From Oscillospiraceae bacterium (GTDB lineage Bacteria > Bacillota > Clostridia > Oscillospirales > Ruminococcaceae), in NCBI GenBank assembly GCA_017505635.1, contig JAFVOU010000038.1, positions 1-46,678 on the forward strand: a stretch of 46,678 bases of DNA, in the 5' to 3' direction. Numbering within the stretch: position 1 is the first letter of the stretch; each line of letters opens with the position of its first letter. Under the pieces are notes generated by a model that worked only from the letters and a program-made list of their open reading frames with translations, did not search any database and was not told the origin of the DNA. Positions 16,051 to 27,639 of this stretch are shown one piece after another. The position numbers and the translations under genes are program-made.

Positions 16051-16085
16051 CGAAAATATCAAATTTATATTTGTTATTTTTGAAG

Positions 16086-18061
<1,976 letters not shown>

Positions 18062-18130
18062 ATGATTTAATTTGAATTTTGGGCGGACAAAGTTTGCCCT
18101 TACATAAAAAGTAAAAGGGAGTTTAAAAAT

Positions 18131-18670
18131 ATGTATCCACTTCACAAAGAAAAATATTATCTTACAGGTGACACATTTCACACATTTATGCGTGACAGAC
18201 TTGAAAAAGACCTTAAAAAAGAACAGAACCAGTACAAGAGAATGGCAGTTGTTCTGTTTTTCCTTGCAGTTGTTGTTCTTGTAATTTCACTGACAAATCC
18301 AAGTGTAAAAGGTGACCTTGTATGGGCAATTATTCCTATTCTGCTTGCTGTTATCGGTCTTACAAACATCAAAAAACTCAAACAGGCTGAAAAAGGTCTG
18401 GATATGAAGATTATCCGTGACTATACAGACCACAAATATGAAAAACAGCAGATTGAAGTTAAGTTTTATGAAGATAAGCTTGTTATGAAACAGGCTGATA
18501 CAGAAAGCGAAATGCAGTACATAACCTTTAAAAAGTATTACGAAGCTGAAAAGTACTTTGCAATTTACTTTACAACAGGGGATATTGTTATCTTTAACGG
18601 CAACTGCAAAAGAGAAAAAATCAAGGAAATTATCAGCAGCTACATCAAAGGTGTAAAAGCAGGAGAATAA
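18131..18670 (+). CDS. YcxB-like membrane protein, first paralogue
   Basis: 179 residues. The N-terminal segment (MYPLHKEKYYL) is cytoplasmic. Two TM helices follow (about 38-56, MAVVLFFLAVVVLVISL; about 62-78, LVWAIIPILLAVIGL), then a soluble C-terminal domain with FYEDKLVMKQ and FAIYFTTGDIVIFNGNC, typical of YcxB-like proteins of unknown function. It shares the HKEKYxL start and the C-terminal pattern with the next gene, so the two are a tandem duplication. Confidence 0.7.
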   Translation: MYPLHKEKYYLTGDTFHTFMRDRLEKDLKKEQNQYKRMAVVLFFLAVVVLVISLTNPSVKGDLVWAIIPILLAVIGLTNIKKLKQAEKGLDMKIIRDYTDHKYEKQQIEVKFYEDKLVMKQADTESEMQYITFKKYYEAEKYFAIYFTTGDIVIFNGNCKREKIKEIISSYIKGVKAGE

Positions 18671-18688
18671 AAGAAAGGAATTTTATAA

Positions 18689-19279
18689 ATGAATCCGGTT
18701 CACAAAGAGAAATATGTTCTCAGCAAAGAAACATACGGTCATTTTACTATCGACCAGAACAAGCCAAAACTTGAAAAAAACAGAAGAAAAATAAGAATTA
18801 CAGCAGTTATTCAGATGCTTGTAGGTGCAATTTTTATTGGTTCTGTTATTGCACTTAAACAGTCAGATGTTTTTGTTTTCTGTGTTTTTGCACTTATGCT
18901 TATCGGTACAGGTGTTCACGGTTTTACTGTAAAATACAAAAACTATGACAAACTTATCTGGAAAAACATCGAAAGCAGCTACGAAGGCAGACAGTACGGC
19001 GACAACTGGTTTGAAGTTAAATTTTTTGAAGACCACCTTAAATATCTTGTAGGCGGCAACACAGACGAACTGCACTACAATGACTTTACACAGTTTTTTG
19101 AAACAGAACACTATTTCTGCATTCACTTTATTACAGGCGACCTGCTGATTTTTAACCCTGACTGCGAAAAAGAAAAAATTAAGGATATTATCCTTTCTTT
19201 CCGCAAAAAAGGAGAAGAAACACCTGCTGAAATTGCAGAAGTTAAAGAAGATACTGTTGAAGCAACAGTTGAAGCTTAA
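18689..19279 (+). CDS. YcxB-like membrane protein, second paralogue
   Basis: 196 residues. Same layout as its upstream neighbour: NPVHKEKYVL, two TM helices (about 31-50 and 55-75), then the soluble part with FFEDHLKYLVGGNTDE and FCIHFITGDLLIFNPDC. It has an additional acidic Glu/Val/Ala-rich tail. AAAGAAAGG precedes the ATG; 18 nt separate the two genes, so they are probably co-transcribed with gyrB. Function unknown. Confidence 0.7.
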   Translation: MNPVHKEKYVLSKETYGHFTIDQNKPKLEKNRRKIRITAVIQMLVGAIFIGSVIALKQSDVFVFCVFALMLIGTGVHGFTVKYKNYDKLIWKNIESSYEGRQYGDNWFEVKFFEDHLKYLVGGNTDELHYNDFTQFFETEHYFCIHFITGDLLIFNPDCEKEKIKDIILSFRKKGEETPAEIAEVKEDTVEATVEA

Positions 19280-19316
19280 TATAACTTTTATATGCAAACG
19301 CTGTTTGCATTGATAA

Positions 19317-19520
19317 GGCACTTTTGAGACCAAAAGTGCCCAAAAGTCGCGCTGATACACGCAGCGCCCCATGTTAAAAATGTACACGGACGGCTATTTG
19401 CATCAACGTGCCGCCAAGGCCGGCACCGATGCAAACACGACCGCCCTGCAAAATGCAGGCCGACCTTTGACGCCGCCGTTTATTTATAAAAGGGGGCTCC
19501 ACCCCCTAAACAACCCCTGG
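19317..19520 (-). repeat. Family D modular hairpin repeat, copy D4 (inverted)
   Basis: About 204 nt upstream of gyrA, read on the minus strand. Diagnostic hairpins are GCGCTG...CAGCGC and GGCACTTTTG-GTCT-CAAAAGTGCC, both with compensatory changes relative to D2. 5' modules: GGGGGTGGAGCCCCC, CTGCATTTTGCAG, and TTTGCATC...GATGCAAA, as in D5. An ATGCAAAC/GTTTGCAT hairpin (19292-19310) adjoins it. Confidence 0.75.
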
Positions 19521-19563
19521 CAGTATCAGAATTAAATGGGGTTCAAATAAAAGGAGAAAACAA

Positions 19564-22053
19564 ATGTTAGTAAATGACAACACAAAATATATCAATGTTG
19601 ATATAGACAAGGAGATGAAAAGCAGCTTTCTTAACTACTCCATGTCAGTTATAGTAAGCCGTGCTTTGCCGGATGTGCGTGACGGGCTTAAACCTGTTCA
19701 CCGCCGCATTCTCTATACAATGTATGAGAACAACCTTGACGCCGACCACGAATATCACAAATCTGCGGCAACAGTTGGTGACGTGCTGGGCAGCTATCAC
19801 CCACACGGTGACGCCTCTGTTTATGATGCAATGGTGCGTCTTGCACAGGATTTCTCTCTGAGATATCCGCTGATTGACGGTCAGGGCAACTTTGGTTCTG
19901 TTGACGGGGACCCGCCTGCTGCTTACCGTTATACCGAAGCAAGAATGAAACGTATCTCCGACGAGATGCTTAAAGATATCGAAAAGGAAACTGTTGATTT
20001 TCAGCCTAACTTTGACGAAAGAAAACAGGAACCTGTGGTGCTGCCAAGCCGTATACCAAACCTGCTTATCAACGGCAGCATAGGTATCGCTGTTGGTATG
20101 GCGACAAATATTCCGCCTCACAACCTTACCGAAGTGTGCAACGGCATTATTCATCTTATCGAATATCCGGAAGCTGACTATGCCGAACTTATGGACTTTA
20201 TCCCTGGCCCGGACTTCCCTACAGGGGGCGTTATTATGGGCAGAAGCGGCATAAGAAGTGCCTATGCAACAGGCAAAGGCAAAATCACTCTCCGCGGCAG
20301 GGCAAATATCGAAGAAAAGGCAAACGGCAGATATCAGATTATCATTACCGAAATACCATATATGGTAAACAAGGCAAAAATGGTGGAAAGAATTGCCGAC
20401 CTTGTAAAGGATAAACGCATTGAAGGAATAAGCGACCTGCGTGATGAATCTGACCGCGACGGTATGCGTGTTGTTGTTGAACTTAAAAAGGAAGCCAACC
20501 CGCAGGTTGTGCTTAACCACCTTTATTCCCTGACCGAACTGCAGGAAACTGTGGGTGCAAATATGCTTGCGCTGGACAACGGTATTCCAAAGGTTATGGA
20601 CCTTAAAACAATACTGCAGAAATATATCGACCATCAGTGTGATGTGCTGGAAAGAAGAACAAGATATGACCTGCGCAAGGCACAGGAACGTCAGCACCTG
20701 CTGGAAGGTCTTAAAATTGCCTGCGACAACATTGACGAGGTTATCAAAATTATCCGCGAAAGCTATGATAATGCTAAAGACAACCTTATGGAACGTTTTG
20801 GTCTGTCTGAAATTCAGGCAAATGCAATTCTCAATATGCAGCTGAGAAGACTGCAGGGTCTTGAAAGGGAAAAGATTGAAAACGAACTTGCAGAACTGGC
20901 AGAAAAGATTGCATACTACAACGAGTTTTTGACAAATCACCAGATGGTACTGGACAAGGTTAAGGAAGATGTAACCGAAATCCGCGACAAATACGGTGAC
21001 GAAAGAAGAACAGAAATTCAGCATATCAGCGGCGAGGTTGATATCGAAGACCTTATTCCGGAAGAAGAATGTGTGTTCACATATACACACTTTGGCTATA
21101 TCAAGCGTATGGCCAAAAACACATATCAGGCACAGAAACGCGGCGGCCGCGGTATCAGCGGTATGACACGCCGTGACGAAGATTTTGTGCAGGAACTGTT
21201 TATGTGCGGCACCCACGATTATATTCTGTTTGCAACCGACAAAGGACGTGTATACCGTCTTAAAGGTTACGAAGTGCCGGAAGCAACAAGAACAGCAAGA
21301 GGTATGAACATCATCAACCTTATCCAGCTGCCGCAGGATGAAAAAATCACAACAATTCTGCCTATGCCAAAAGAGGCTGCAGATAATCTTAACCTTGTTA
21401 TGGTTACAAAGGGCGGTATTATCAAACGTACCGAACTTAGTGCCTACAACAATGTAAGAAAATCCGGTCTTATTGCTATCAGTCTTGACGAAGGCGACAG
21501 CCTTGCATGGGCAAGAATTACAAACGGCAGTGACGAACTGATTGTTGCTACCCGTGACGGTGTGGCTATCCGCTTTGACGAAAATGATGTGCGCCTTGTG
21601 GGCAGAAGCGCAAGAGGTGTTAAAGCCATTGAACTGCGCGAAGGCGACGAGGTTGTTGGCATGGGCGTTTGCAGTGAAGGCGAAGAACTGCTGACAATTA
21701 CCGAAGACGGCAAGGGCAGACGAAGCCTTATAAGCGAATACCGCACACAGACAAGAGGCGGCAAGGGCGTAAGAAACTACGAAACAGAAAAATACGGCAA
21801 GGTTTGCGGTGTGAGAATTGTAAACAGCGACCTTGATGCAATTCTTATCAGCCACAGCGGTATCATTATCAGAACACATATCGAAGATATTGCTCTGCAG
21901 AGCCGTTATGCAGGCGGTGTTAAGGTGATGCGTCTTGGTGCAGATGATAAGGTTGTAACCTTTGCTGCAACACTTCGCGATGATGACGAAGAAACCGAAA
22001 TGCCCGAAAGCGCAGAAGCCGAAGAAATGACGGAAGCAGAAAGCGAAGAATAA
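19564..22053 (+). CDS. gyrA: DNA gyrase subunit A
   Basis: 829 residues. Winged-helix and tower domain with the active-site Tyr123 in [10 protein letters not shown], coiled-coil arm with leucine-rich [20 protein letters not shown], then six-bladed C-terminal domain with GyrA-box QKRGGRG (about residues 525-531) and an acidic Glu-rich tail. The quinolone pocket reads [12 protein letters not shown]: Ala84 stands at the E. coli Ser83 position and Asp88 at Asp87. AAAAGGAG precedes the ATG. Codons TTA, CTA and TCA are absent from codon 29 to the end. Confidence 0.98.
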   Translation: MLVNDNTKYINVDIDKEMKSSFLNYSMSVIVSRALPDVRDGLKPVHRRILYTMYENNLDADHEYHKSAATVGDVLGSYHPHGDASVYDAMVRLAQDFSLRYPLIDGQGNFGSVDGDPPAAYRYTEARMKRISDEMLKDIEKETVDFQPNFDERKQEPVVLPSRIPNLLINGSIGIAVGMATNIPPHNLTEVCNGIIHLIEYPEADYAELMDFIPGPDFPTGGVIMGRSGIRSAYATGKGKITLRGRANIEEKANGRYQIIITEIPYMVNKAKMVERIADLVKDKRIEGISDLRDESDRDGMRVVVELKKEANPQVVLNHLYSLTELQETVGANMLALDNGIPKVMDLKTILQKYIDHQCDVLERRTRYDLRKAQERQHLLEGLKIACDNIDEVIKIIRESYDNAKDNLMERFGLSEIQANAILNMQLRRLQGLEREKIENELAELAEKIAYYNEFLTNHQMVLDKVKEDVTEIRDKYGDERRTEIQHISGEVDIEDLIPEEECVFTYTHFGYIKRMAKNTYQAQKRGGRGISGMTRRDEDFVQELFMCGTHDYILFATDKGRVYRLKGYEVPEATRTARGMNIINLIQLPQDEKITTILPMPKEAADNLNLVMVTKGGIIKRTELSAYNNVRKSGLIAISLDEGDSLAWARITNGSDELIVATRDGVAIRFDENDVRLVGRSARGVKAIELREGDEVVGMGVCSEGEELLTITEDGKGRRSLISEYRTQTRGGKGVRNYETEKYGKVCGVRIVNSDLDAILISHSGIIIRTHIEDIALQSRYAGGVKVMRLGADDKVVTFAATLRDDDEETEMPESAEAEEMTEAESEE

Positions 22054-22088
22054 TATTATATAAATGTAAATATATACTATATATAAAG

Positions 22089-22122
22089 AAAGAGAGAATA
22101 TCCGCGGATATTCTCTCTTTTT
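22089..22122. terminator. Bidirectional terminator between gyrA and the transposase
   Basis: A 32-nt perfect palindrome centred on CCGCGG with AAAGAGAGAATATC arms, then TTTTTG on the plus strand and an A-rich left side giving a U-rich tail on the minus strand. It ends gyrA and, from the other side, the transposase transcript. Confidence 0.85.
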
Positions 22123-22123
22123 G

Positions 22124-22639
22124 TTATGCAATATAAAAACAGTCCTCCTGCCATTTTGCAGGGTTTGTTTCGATGTAGTTGTATATTTTAAGATAATCAG
22201 CTTCATCACGGATGATATGGTCGTGGAAGGATTTTTGAAATAAAGATTTGTCGGCTTGTCTGGAAATCCACCGCTTTAACTGACCGATAACAACCGATAG
22301 TGTAGGGGCGGATATTATCCGCCCGTCATCAAAACGGTCAATAAAAAGCAAAAGGTGAATATGGTTGGGCATTATTATGTAATTTTCAACTTTGATGTGT
22401 TTGTAATATACGGAAATATTTTTTATTGCGATATCTGCAATTTTGCCGTATTTACTTAAAGGAACTTTTTCCTGCGGGCGGATACTATCCGCCCCTACAG
22501 AGGTATCATAAAAGTTTTTATTCCATAACAGTTTTTCTTTGTTTTTTGTACATATCGTCACAAAGTACTTGCCGTTTGAACTGTAGTCAAACCCTTTTAA
22601 TCTGTTTGGTTTTCGTTTTTGCAAATTATCTGTTGTCAT
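22124..22639 (-). CDS. REP-associated tyrosine transposase (IS200-like, Y1 family)
   Basis: 171 residues. N-terminus NRLKGFDYSSNGKYFVTICTKN, the HUH motif in MPNHIHLLLF (His-Ile-His binds the metal) and the catalytic-Tyr helix region DYLKIYNYIETNP near the C-terminus. The family cuts single-stranded DNA at REP-type palindromes. Two REP palindromes lie inside the frame and are translated: GADSIRP (22476-22494) and DGRIISAPT (22305-22324). No flanking IS ends are seen, so it looks like a domesticated single-copy RAYT rather than a mobile IS. Codon usage is less biased than in its neighbours. Confidence 0.9.
   Translation of the reverse strand: MTTDNLQKRKPNRLKGFDYSSNGKYFVTICTKNKEKLLWNKNFYDTSVGADSIRPQEKVPLSKYGKIADIAIKNISVYYKHIKVENYIIMPNHIHLLLFIDRFDDGRIISAPTLSVVIGQLKRWISRQADKSLFQKSFHDHIIRDEADYLKIYNYIETNPAKWQEDCFYIA
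22305..22324. repeat. Family B REP palindrome, copy B4, inside the transposase gene
   Basis: GGGGCGGATATTATCCGCCC within the transposase coding region, preceded by TGTA as at the other copies (TGTAGGGGCGGAT read on this strand). Confidence 0.8.
22476..22494. repeat. Family B REP palindrome, copy B5, inside the transposase gene
   Basis: GGGCGGATACTATCCGCCC, followed by CCTACA as at B1 and B2, opposite in orientation to B4. It encodes GADSIRP in the transposase frame. Confidence 0.8.
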
Positions 22640-22647
22640 AAAATATT

Positions 22648-23499
22648 CTAAAACCTGTCGGCTTCCAGCATAAGGCCGTCGATAAATTTTTTGATGCTGA
22701 CCTTGCCGTTGGTTTTTGCTCTTCCGCGGATAAAGTCCATTTCTGTGCGGACATCCTCAAAGCTGAACAGGGTTGCGGAATAGGACATAAAGGTTTCGTT
22801 CATAAAATCTTCAATGCCCATATGTGCAATATTGCTCATACCTGCGGCGATGGCACGGCGGATGCGCTGTTCCACACTTTTTGGGTTGTCACTTACTGCT
22901 TCGCACATCTGACCCACACTGATGGAGGAAACATCGGTGCTGCTGTTTTTGAGATATTCGCAGATTTTTACAATATCGGCACTGCCTTTTTCGCCGCTGA
23001 TGCCGATTTTGTTAAGGATAATTTTAAGTTTCTTTGCATATTCGTTTTCGACAGGCTGAACTGCAGGGGCAAAAGCTTCGGCAGGGTTCTGACCTATAAA
23101 CATATTGCGGATATTGTCCAGTGTGCGCTGGTTTTCAATCTGTGTGCGCACATTGTTGAGCACTGATTTTATCTCGATAAGGTTTATCGGTTTGCTGATG
23201 AAAAAATCGATGCCTGATGTGTAGGCTTTGCTTACAAGGTCCTTTGAGGAAACCTGGCTTATCATAATGCATTTTATGGTGCTGTTGTATTTGCGCAGTT
23301 CTGCCACAAAGGAGGCACCGTCCATAACCGGCATAAGAAAATCCACCAGCACAACGTCCGGCTTTGCACGCAGCACGTCTGCAACGTCGGGCACATTGCC
23401 GCCGCAGTCGCCGCAGATTGTGCCAAGGTCGTGGGTTTCGATAATATCTTCCAGAATATTTATGATGGAAATGTCGTCTTCGATAATGTAAATGCGCAT
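22648..23499 (-). CDS. Response regulator with YcbB/GlnL-type output domain
   Basis: 283 residues. CheY-like receiver at 1-120: acidic pair EDD (residues 7-9), phospho-acceptor Asp in VVLVDFLMPVMDG (about residue 54), and Lys in FFISKPINL. The C-terminal domain (about 150-280), with LNKIGISGEKGSADIV and AVSDNPKSVEQRIRRAIAAG, matches the YcbB DNA-binding domain of the glutamine-responsive regulator GlnL of Bacillus. It lies downstream of the kinase gene with a 95-nt gap and is divergent from gltS, so the pair probably controls glutamate or glutamine uptake. Confidence 0.82.
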   Translation of the reverse strand: MRIYIIEDDISIINILEDIIETHDLGTICGDCGGNVPDVADVLRAKPDVVLVDFLMPVMDGASFVAELRKYNSTIKCIMISQVSSKDLVSKAYTSGIDFFISKPINLIEIKSVLNNVRTQIENQRTLDNIRNMFIGQNPAEAFAPAVQPVENEYAKKLKIILNKIGISGEKGSADIVKICEYLKNSSTDVSSISVGQMCEAVSDNPKSVEQRIRRAIAAGMSNIAHMGIEDFMNETFMSYSATLFSFEDVRTEMDFIRGRAKTNGKVSIKKFIDGLMLEADRF

Positions 23500-23594
23500 A
23501 AAAACCTCTTTTGAAAATTGCTGTGTGTTTATTTTGATATAAATATTACATATAGTTTATTAAATGCTGTAATTTTTATGATTTTTAACTGTAT

Positions 23595-24908
23595 TTACAG
23601 TTTGTTGTTTTCTTCGCTGAAGGAGATTGCCTCACTTGGAATTTTAATTGTGAACTGTGTGCCTTCGCCAAAAACGGAATCCACCTCTATGCTGCCGCCA
23701 AACTGTTCTTCTATTGTGGCTTTTACGCCGCACAGGCCGACGCCGCGGTAGATGTTGCCTGTAACATAGTCGAACTTGGTGGAATAGCCCATCTTGAAGA
23801 TATTTGGCAGATGACGTTTTGAGATGCCCGGGCCGTTGTCCTTTACCACAAAGATAAATTCGCCCTCCACAAGTGCCTGTTCCAGAGTTATGGTGTCGCC
23901 CTTTTCGCCCCCCTCGATTGCCTCTATGGCATTGGTAACAAGATTTTTGAATATATTCATCAGCTCGTAGTGCTCGTGGGTTGCAAAATCGTCACTGCAT
24001 CTGAAAACAAGGTTTATTGTGATGTTTTTGGATTCCAGCAGTTGATAGGTTGTGTCCTTGAGAATGCGCAGCAGGTCGCTGAACTTCATCTGCTTTTCGT
24101 CGTAATCCTCGCTGATTTCGTTTTCGATACCTTTGATAATGCGGATATAGTCCTTTTTGATTTCGTGAACATCTTTTGCAAGTGCAAGGGACATATTTTT
24201 TATTTCGGGGGCAAGGTTGGTATCGGAAAGATTTTCGTACAGCTTGTAGGCGGTGCCCATAACCCGTTCGATTTCTTCCGAGTTCTTTTTCATAAAATAA
24301 ATTTCGTTTTTAAGCCCTGTTGTCATAAGAAACAGTCGCTGATAGCGTTTTTCGTGTTCTTCACGTTTTAAAAGGGCGGTGTACTGTCTTTCGGCGGCAA
24401 GTATGCACCAGGCAACAGTGCTGCGTACAAGGGCAACTGCGGCAAGGGTGAGGATGATGCCGCTTATTTTTCCAAAGCCGGTGTGGCTGTGGGTGATGCA
24501 GATTTCGCAGATGTTGGCAAGAAAATCGCTGGTGAGCAGAACGGTGTACAGCCTTGAATAGCTTATGGTGTGCTTGTTCTGACACAGAATTGCAAAGATA
24601 AGGCCATAGGCAATATAAAAGACTGCATTTGGATAGTAAAGCTGCAGGGTACCCCTGTAGCTGCCGCTGTAGATAAAATGTATGGTTGCGCGTACGGCAA
24701 AAACCATAACGGCTGTGGAAAAGCAGATTTTTACAGTGGAGGTGTCCTCGCCTATAAACATAATAAGCAGTGGCAGCAGGATAACCGCAATAGAAATGCG
24801 AAAGCTGTCGGCAAAAGCATTTATATAAAGCTGGCTGGAAACAGCCACAGCAAAAGAGATAAACAGTATGATATATTTTTCGGTTTTTTCTTTGAACAGT
24901 GATTTCAT
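23595..24908 (-). CDS. Sensor histidine kinase, GlnK-like
   Basis: 437 residues from ATG 24908, chosen for its AAAGG ribosome binding site; an upstream in-frame start adds 25 residues and lacks one. Five or six TM helices cover residues about 10-185. A cytoplasmic helical region follows with the H-box DVHEIKKDYIRII (unlike the common HELRTPL), then the ATPase domain: N-box NIFKNLVTNAIEAIEG, G1 VKDNGPGIS, and G2 in YRGVGLCGVKATI. Kinases with this H-box partner YcbB-type regulators. The signal is unknown; glutamine or glutamate is inferred from context. Confidence 0.85.
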   Translation of the reverse strand: MKSLFKEKTEKYIILFISFAVAVSSQLYINAFADSFRISIAVILLPLLIMFIGEDTSTVKICFSTAVMVFAVRATIHFIYSGSYRGTLQLYYPNAVFYIAYGLIFAILCQNKHTISYSRLYTVLLTSDFLANICEICITHSHTGFGKISGIILTLAAVALVRSTVAWCILAAERQYTALLKREEHEKRYQRLFLMTTGLKNEIYFMKKNSEEIERVMGTAYKLYENLSDTNLAPEIKNMSLALAKDVHEIKKDYIRIIKGIENEISEDYDEKQMKFSDLLRILKDTTYQLLESKNITINLVFRCSDDFATHEHYELMNIFKNLVTNAIEAIEGGEKGDTITLEQALVEGEFIFVVKDNGPGISKRHLPNIFKMGYSTKFDYVTGNIYRGVGLCGVKATIEEQFGGSIEVDSVFGEGTQFTIKIPSEAISFSEENNKL

Positions 24909-25105
24909 ACTAAACACCTTTAAGAATTGTTTTATAAATAAAGGATAACATAACAGTTTCAAAAAAACTACGGAAAGGTACAAAATTCTACAAATGAATT
25001 AAATAAAATTACGTTATAGATAAAACATATAAAGGGTTATTTGTTTAAAATATATAAAATAATATGCAGTTTTTATTGGAATTTGTACAAACTTAAAATT
25101 ATGGC

Positions 25106-25130
25106 TGTATTTTTTTGTATTTTTTTGAAA
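25106..25130 (+). promoter_or_regulatory. Putative GlnL-type operator upstream of gltS
   Basis: Two perfect 10-bp tandem repeats of TGTATTTTTT (25106-25125) followed by TGA. They contain TTTTGT-ATTT-TTTTGA (25113-25128), one base from the TTTTGT-N4-TTTTGT direct repeat reported, from memory, for Bacillus GlnL at glnT. Located 95 nt before gltS in the divergent gap from the kinase gene. The rest of the 314-nt gap is AT-rich without an obvious sigma-A promoter. Confidence 0.5.
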
Positions 25131-25222
25131 GGTCACTTTTATTATATATGCAGCAAAGGGTGAGATATCTGCAAAAAAGCCCTTTAAACAGAGAGAAAAA
25201 TTTTAAAATGGAGGTAACATTA

Positions 25223-26425
25223 ATGTTACAAATCAATCTTGATATGTTCCAGGCAGCTGCTATCGCTTGTGGCGTTTTGCTGCTGGGCAGATTTCTTGTT
25301 TCTAAAATTGAACTTCTGAGAAGATACTGTATTCCGGAACCTGTTGTTGGCGGTGTTATATTTGCACTTGTTCACCTTGTACTGCGTTCCATGGGTATTC
25401 TGGAAATAACCTTTGACGCAACAATCCAGACTATATTTATGAATATCTTTTTCTGTTCCGTTGGTTTTGCAGCTGCATTCCGTCTGCTTAAAAAAGGCGG
25501 CAAGCTGGTGCTTATCTTCCTTGCACTTGCAATATCCATGGTTGTTGTGCAGAACCTGACAGGTGCCGGCCTTGCAACAGTTTTTGGTCTTGACCCACGT
25601 TTTGGCCTTGCAACAGCTTCCATACCAATGGTTGGCGGCCACGGTACATCAGCAGCATTTGGCCCTGTGCTTGAAAAAGCAGGTGTGGTCGGTGCAGAAG
25701 CAGTTGCCATTGCATCTGCAACATTTGGTCTTGTTGCAGGCTGTCTTATCGGCGGACCTATTGCTTCTTCCGTTATCAAAAAACACAGCCTTAAACCAAC
25801 AGAAACTGCGACAGGCAGCGCTGAAGGTGAAGAAGAAACAGCAGGCAAAATTGATTCCACACGTTTTCTTAACGCAATGATGTTTTTGCTTATCGCTTTG
25901 GGCATAGGCACAATCATCGGTAAATATCTTTCCAAAATTGTTATTTTTGGTCAGCAGCTTTCTTTCCCTGGCTATATCGGTGCTATGCTGGCAGCAGCAG
26001 TTATCCGCAATATCTTTGACATCAAAGGCAAAGATGTGCCAATGGAAGAAATAAACACTATTGGTTCCTACAGCCTCAGCATATTCCTTGGCCTTGCAAT
26101 GATGGGTCTTAAACTGTGGCAGCTTGCAGAGCTTGCACTGCCAATGATTGTTATGCTGGCAGCACAGACAGTGCTTATGTTTGTTGTTGCAAGATTTGTA
26201 TGCTTTAACATTCTGGGCAGAAGCTATGACGCAGCAGTTATCACAGCAGGTTTTTGCGGTTTTGGTATGGGTGCAACACCGAACGCAATGGCAAATATGC
26301 AGGCAGTTACAAAGAAAAACGGTCCTTCACCAACAGCTTTCCTTGTTGTGCCACTGGTTGGCAGTTTGTTTATCGATCTGTTTAACAGCACAATTATCAC
26401 ACTGTTTATATCCTTCCTTGCTTAA
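25223..26425 (+). CDS. gltS: Sodium/glutamate symporter GltS
   Basis: 400 residues, matching E. coli GltS (401). It imports glutamate with sodium. ATG 25223 is chosen for the GGAGG 9 nt upstream; longer in-frame starts run over that site. About ten TM helices; conserved segments include YCIPEPVVGGVIFALVH, PMVGGHGTSAAFGPVLEKAG, and in the second half MMGLKLWQLAELALPM and GFCGFGMGATPNAMANMQAV. The two re-entrant loop motifs are both present. Divergent from the GlnK/GlnL-like pair. Confidence 0.95.
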   Translation: MLQINLDMFQAAAIACGVLLLGRFLVSKIELLRRYCIPEPVVGGVIFALVHLVLRSMGILEITFDATIQTIFMNIFFCSVGFAAAFRLLKKGGKLVLIFLALAISMVVVQNLTGAGLATVFGLDPRFGLATASIPMVGGHGTSAAFGPVLEKAGVVGAEAVAIASATFGLVAGCLIGGPIASSVIKKHSLKPTETATGSAEGEEETAGKIDSTRFLNAMMFLLIALGIGTIIGKYLSKIVIFGQQLSFPGYIGAMLAAAVIRNIFDIKGKDVPMEEINTIGSYSLSIFLGLAMMGLKLWQLAELALPMIVMLAAQTVLMFVVARFVCFNILGRSYDAAVITAGFCGFGMGATPNAMANMQAVTKKNGPSPTAFLVVPLVGSLFIDLFNSTIITLFISFLA

Positions 26426-26584
26426 GGAAAAACAGAAGCTTTAAAAAATTTCCCCTTTTTTAAAATACAAGCTAACTAAGATAACTTTTTCAAACCTCTT
26501 AGACAAATATTATCACAGCAGTTTATATGATTTATGATACTTGCATATAGACTAAGACATACCCCTCTTAAAACTGTGAAAAGC

Positions 26585-26621
26585 AAAAACCCCTTCGGAA
26601 CGCGGAACCGAAGGGGTTTTT
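26585..26621. terminator. Bidirectional terminator between gltS and uppP
   Basis: A perfect 14-bp stem AAAAACCCCTTCGG / CCGAAGGGGTTTTT with a 9-nt loop, with T-runs on both strands. It serves the convergent gltS and uppP genes. Confidence 0.9.
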
Positions 26622-26674
26622 GTTTGTATAAATTATTGATGCAGTTTTTATTTTATATAAGTAACTGCAGGTTA

Positions 26675-27511
26675 TCAGGCAAAAATCATAAAATATACAA
26701 TTACGATTATGCCCAGCACAATGCGGTACCAGCCGAAAAGCTTGAAGTCCTTTTTCTTGATGTAGGACATAAGAAAGCTGATAACAAATACCGAAACGAG
26801 AAATGCTGTAACACAGCCCACAAGCAGAATGATAAGTTCTGCAGAGGTGAATGCAAAGCCGAATTTTAAAAGCTTTAAGAATGAAAGCCCGAACATAACA
26901 GGCACAGCAAGGAAAAATGTAAATTCGGCTGCGGCAACACGGCTTACACCGATAAGCAGTGCACCGATGATTGTGGAGCCGGAACGGGATGTGCCAGGAA
27001 TGATGGAAAGCACCTGAAACAGCCCGATAAGGATTGCGTGTCTGTAGGTGATGCCGCTGAGCTTCTGCACATCGGGAACAATGCCCTTGTTGCGGTTTTC
27101 GATAAGGATAAATGCAATGCCGTAGATGATAAGGGTTGCGGCGATAACCAATGGTGTGTGGAAATGTGCCTCGATATAGTCGTCAAAAAGGATTGTTACC
27201 ACAGCACCGGGAATGCAGGCAACCACAACCTTGAACCACATATCAAAGATGTGCTTTTTGATAAATGGTTTGCCGTTGCGTTTTAAATTGAAAGGCCACA
27301 TCTTTTTCCAGAACATAAGCACAACTGCCATAATTGCGCCAAGCTGGATAACCACAAAGAACATTTCCTTGAATGCATCGCTGGCGTTTATATGCAGAAA
27401 TTCGTCCACCAGCAGCATATGGCCTGTGGAGGAGATTGGCAGCCATTCGGTGATGCCCTCCACAACGCCAAGGAAGATTACCTTTAAAATTTCGAAAAAT
27501 GTAAGTTCCAT
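26675..27511 (-). CDS. uppP: Undecaprenyl-diphosphatase UppP (BacA)
   Basis: 278 residues. An integral membrane phosphatase that recycles undecaprenyl diphosphate to the monophosphate carrier for cell-wall synthesis and confers some bacitracin tolerance. Catalytic motifs: [18 protein letters not shown] near the N-terminus and [10 protein letters not shown] at about residue 170. Seven or eight TM helices. Monocistronic; a family C repeat lies just upstream. Confidence 0.96.
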   Translation of the reverse strand: MELTFFEILKVIFLGVVEGITEWLPISSTGHMLLVDEFLHINASDAFKEMFFVVIQLGAIMAVVLMFWKKMWPFNLKRNGKPFIKKHIFDMWFKVVVACIPGAVVTILFDDYIEAHFHTPLVIAATLIIYGIAFILIENRNKGIVPDVQKLSGITYRHAILIGLFQVLSIIPGTSRSGSTIIGALLIGVSRVAAAEFTFFLAVPVMFGLSFLKLLKFGFAFTSAELIILLVGCVTAFLVSVFVISFLMSYIKKKDFKLFGWYRIVLGIIVIVYFMIFA

Positions 27512-27537
27512 AAAATACTCCGTTAAAATTATTGTTT

Positions 27538-27639
27538 GTCATTCTGAGCGAAAGCGAAGAATCTCACGCGAGGTAAAAATAGTGGCTAGCCGTTATTTTA
27601 ATCAGGCAGAGAGACTCTTCGGCAAAGCCTCAGAGTGAC
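27538..27639. repeat. Family C element, copy C3
   Basis: 102 nt, GTCATTCTGAGCGAAAGCG ... GCAAAGCCTCAGAGTGAC, opposite orientation to C1/C2, between uppP and mnmE. It contains GAAGAATCTC and CAGAGAGACTCTTC. Confidence 0.75.
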
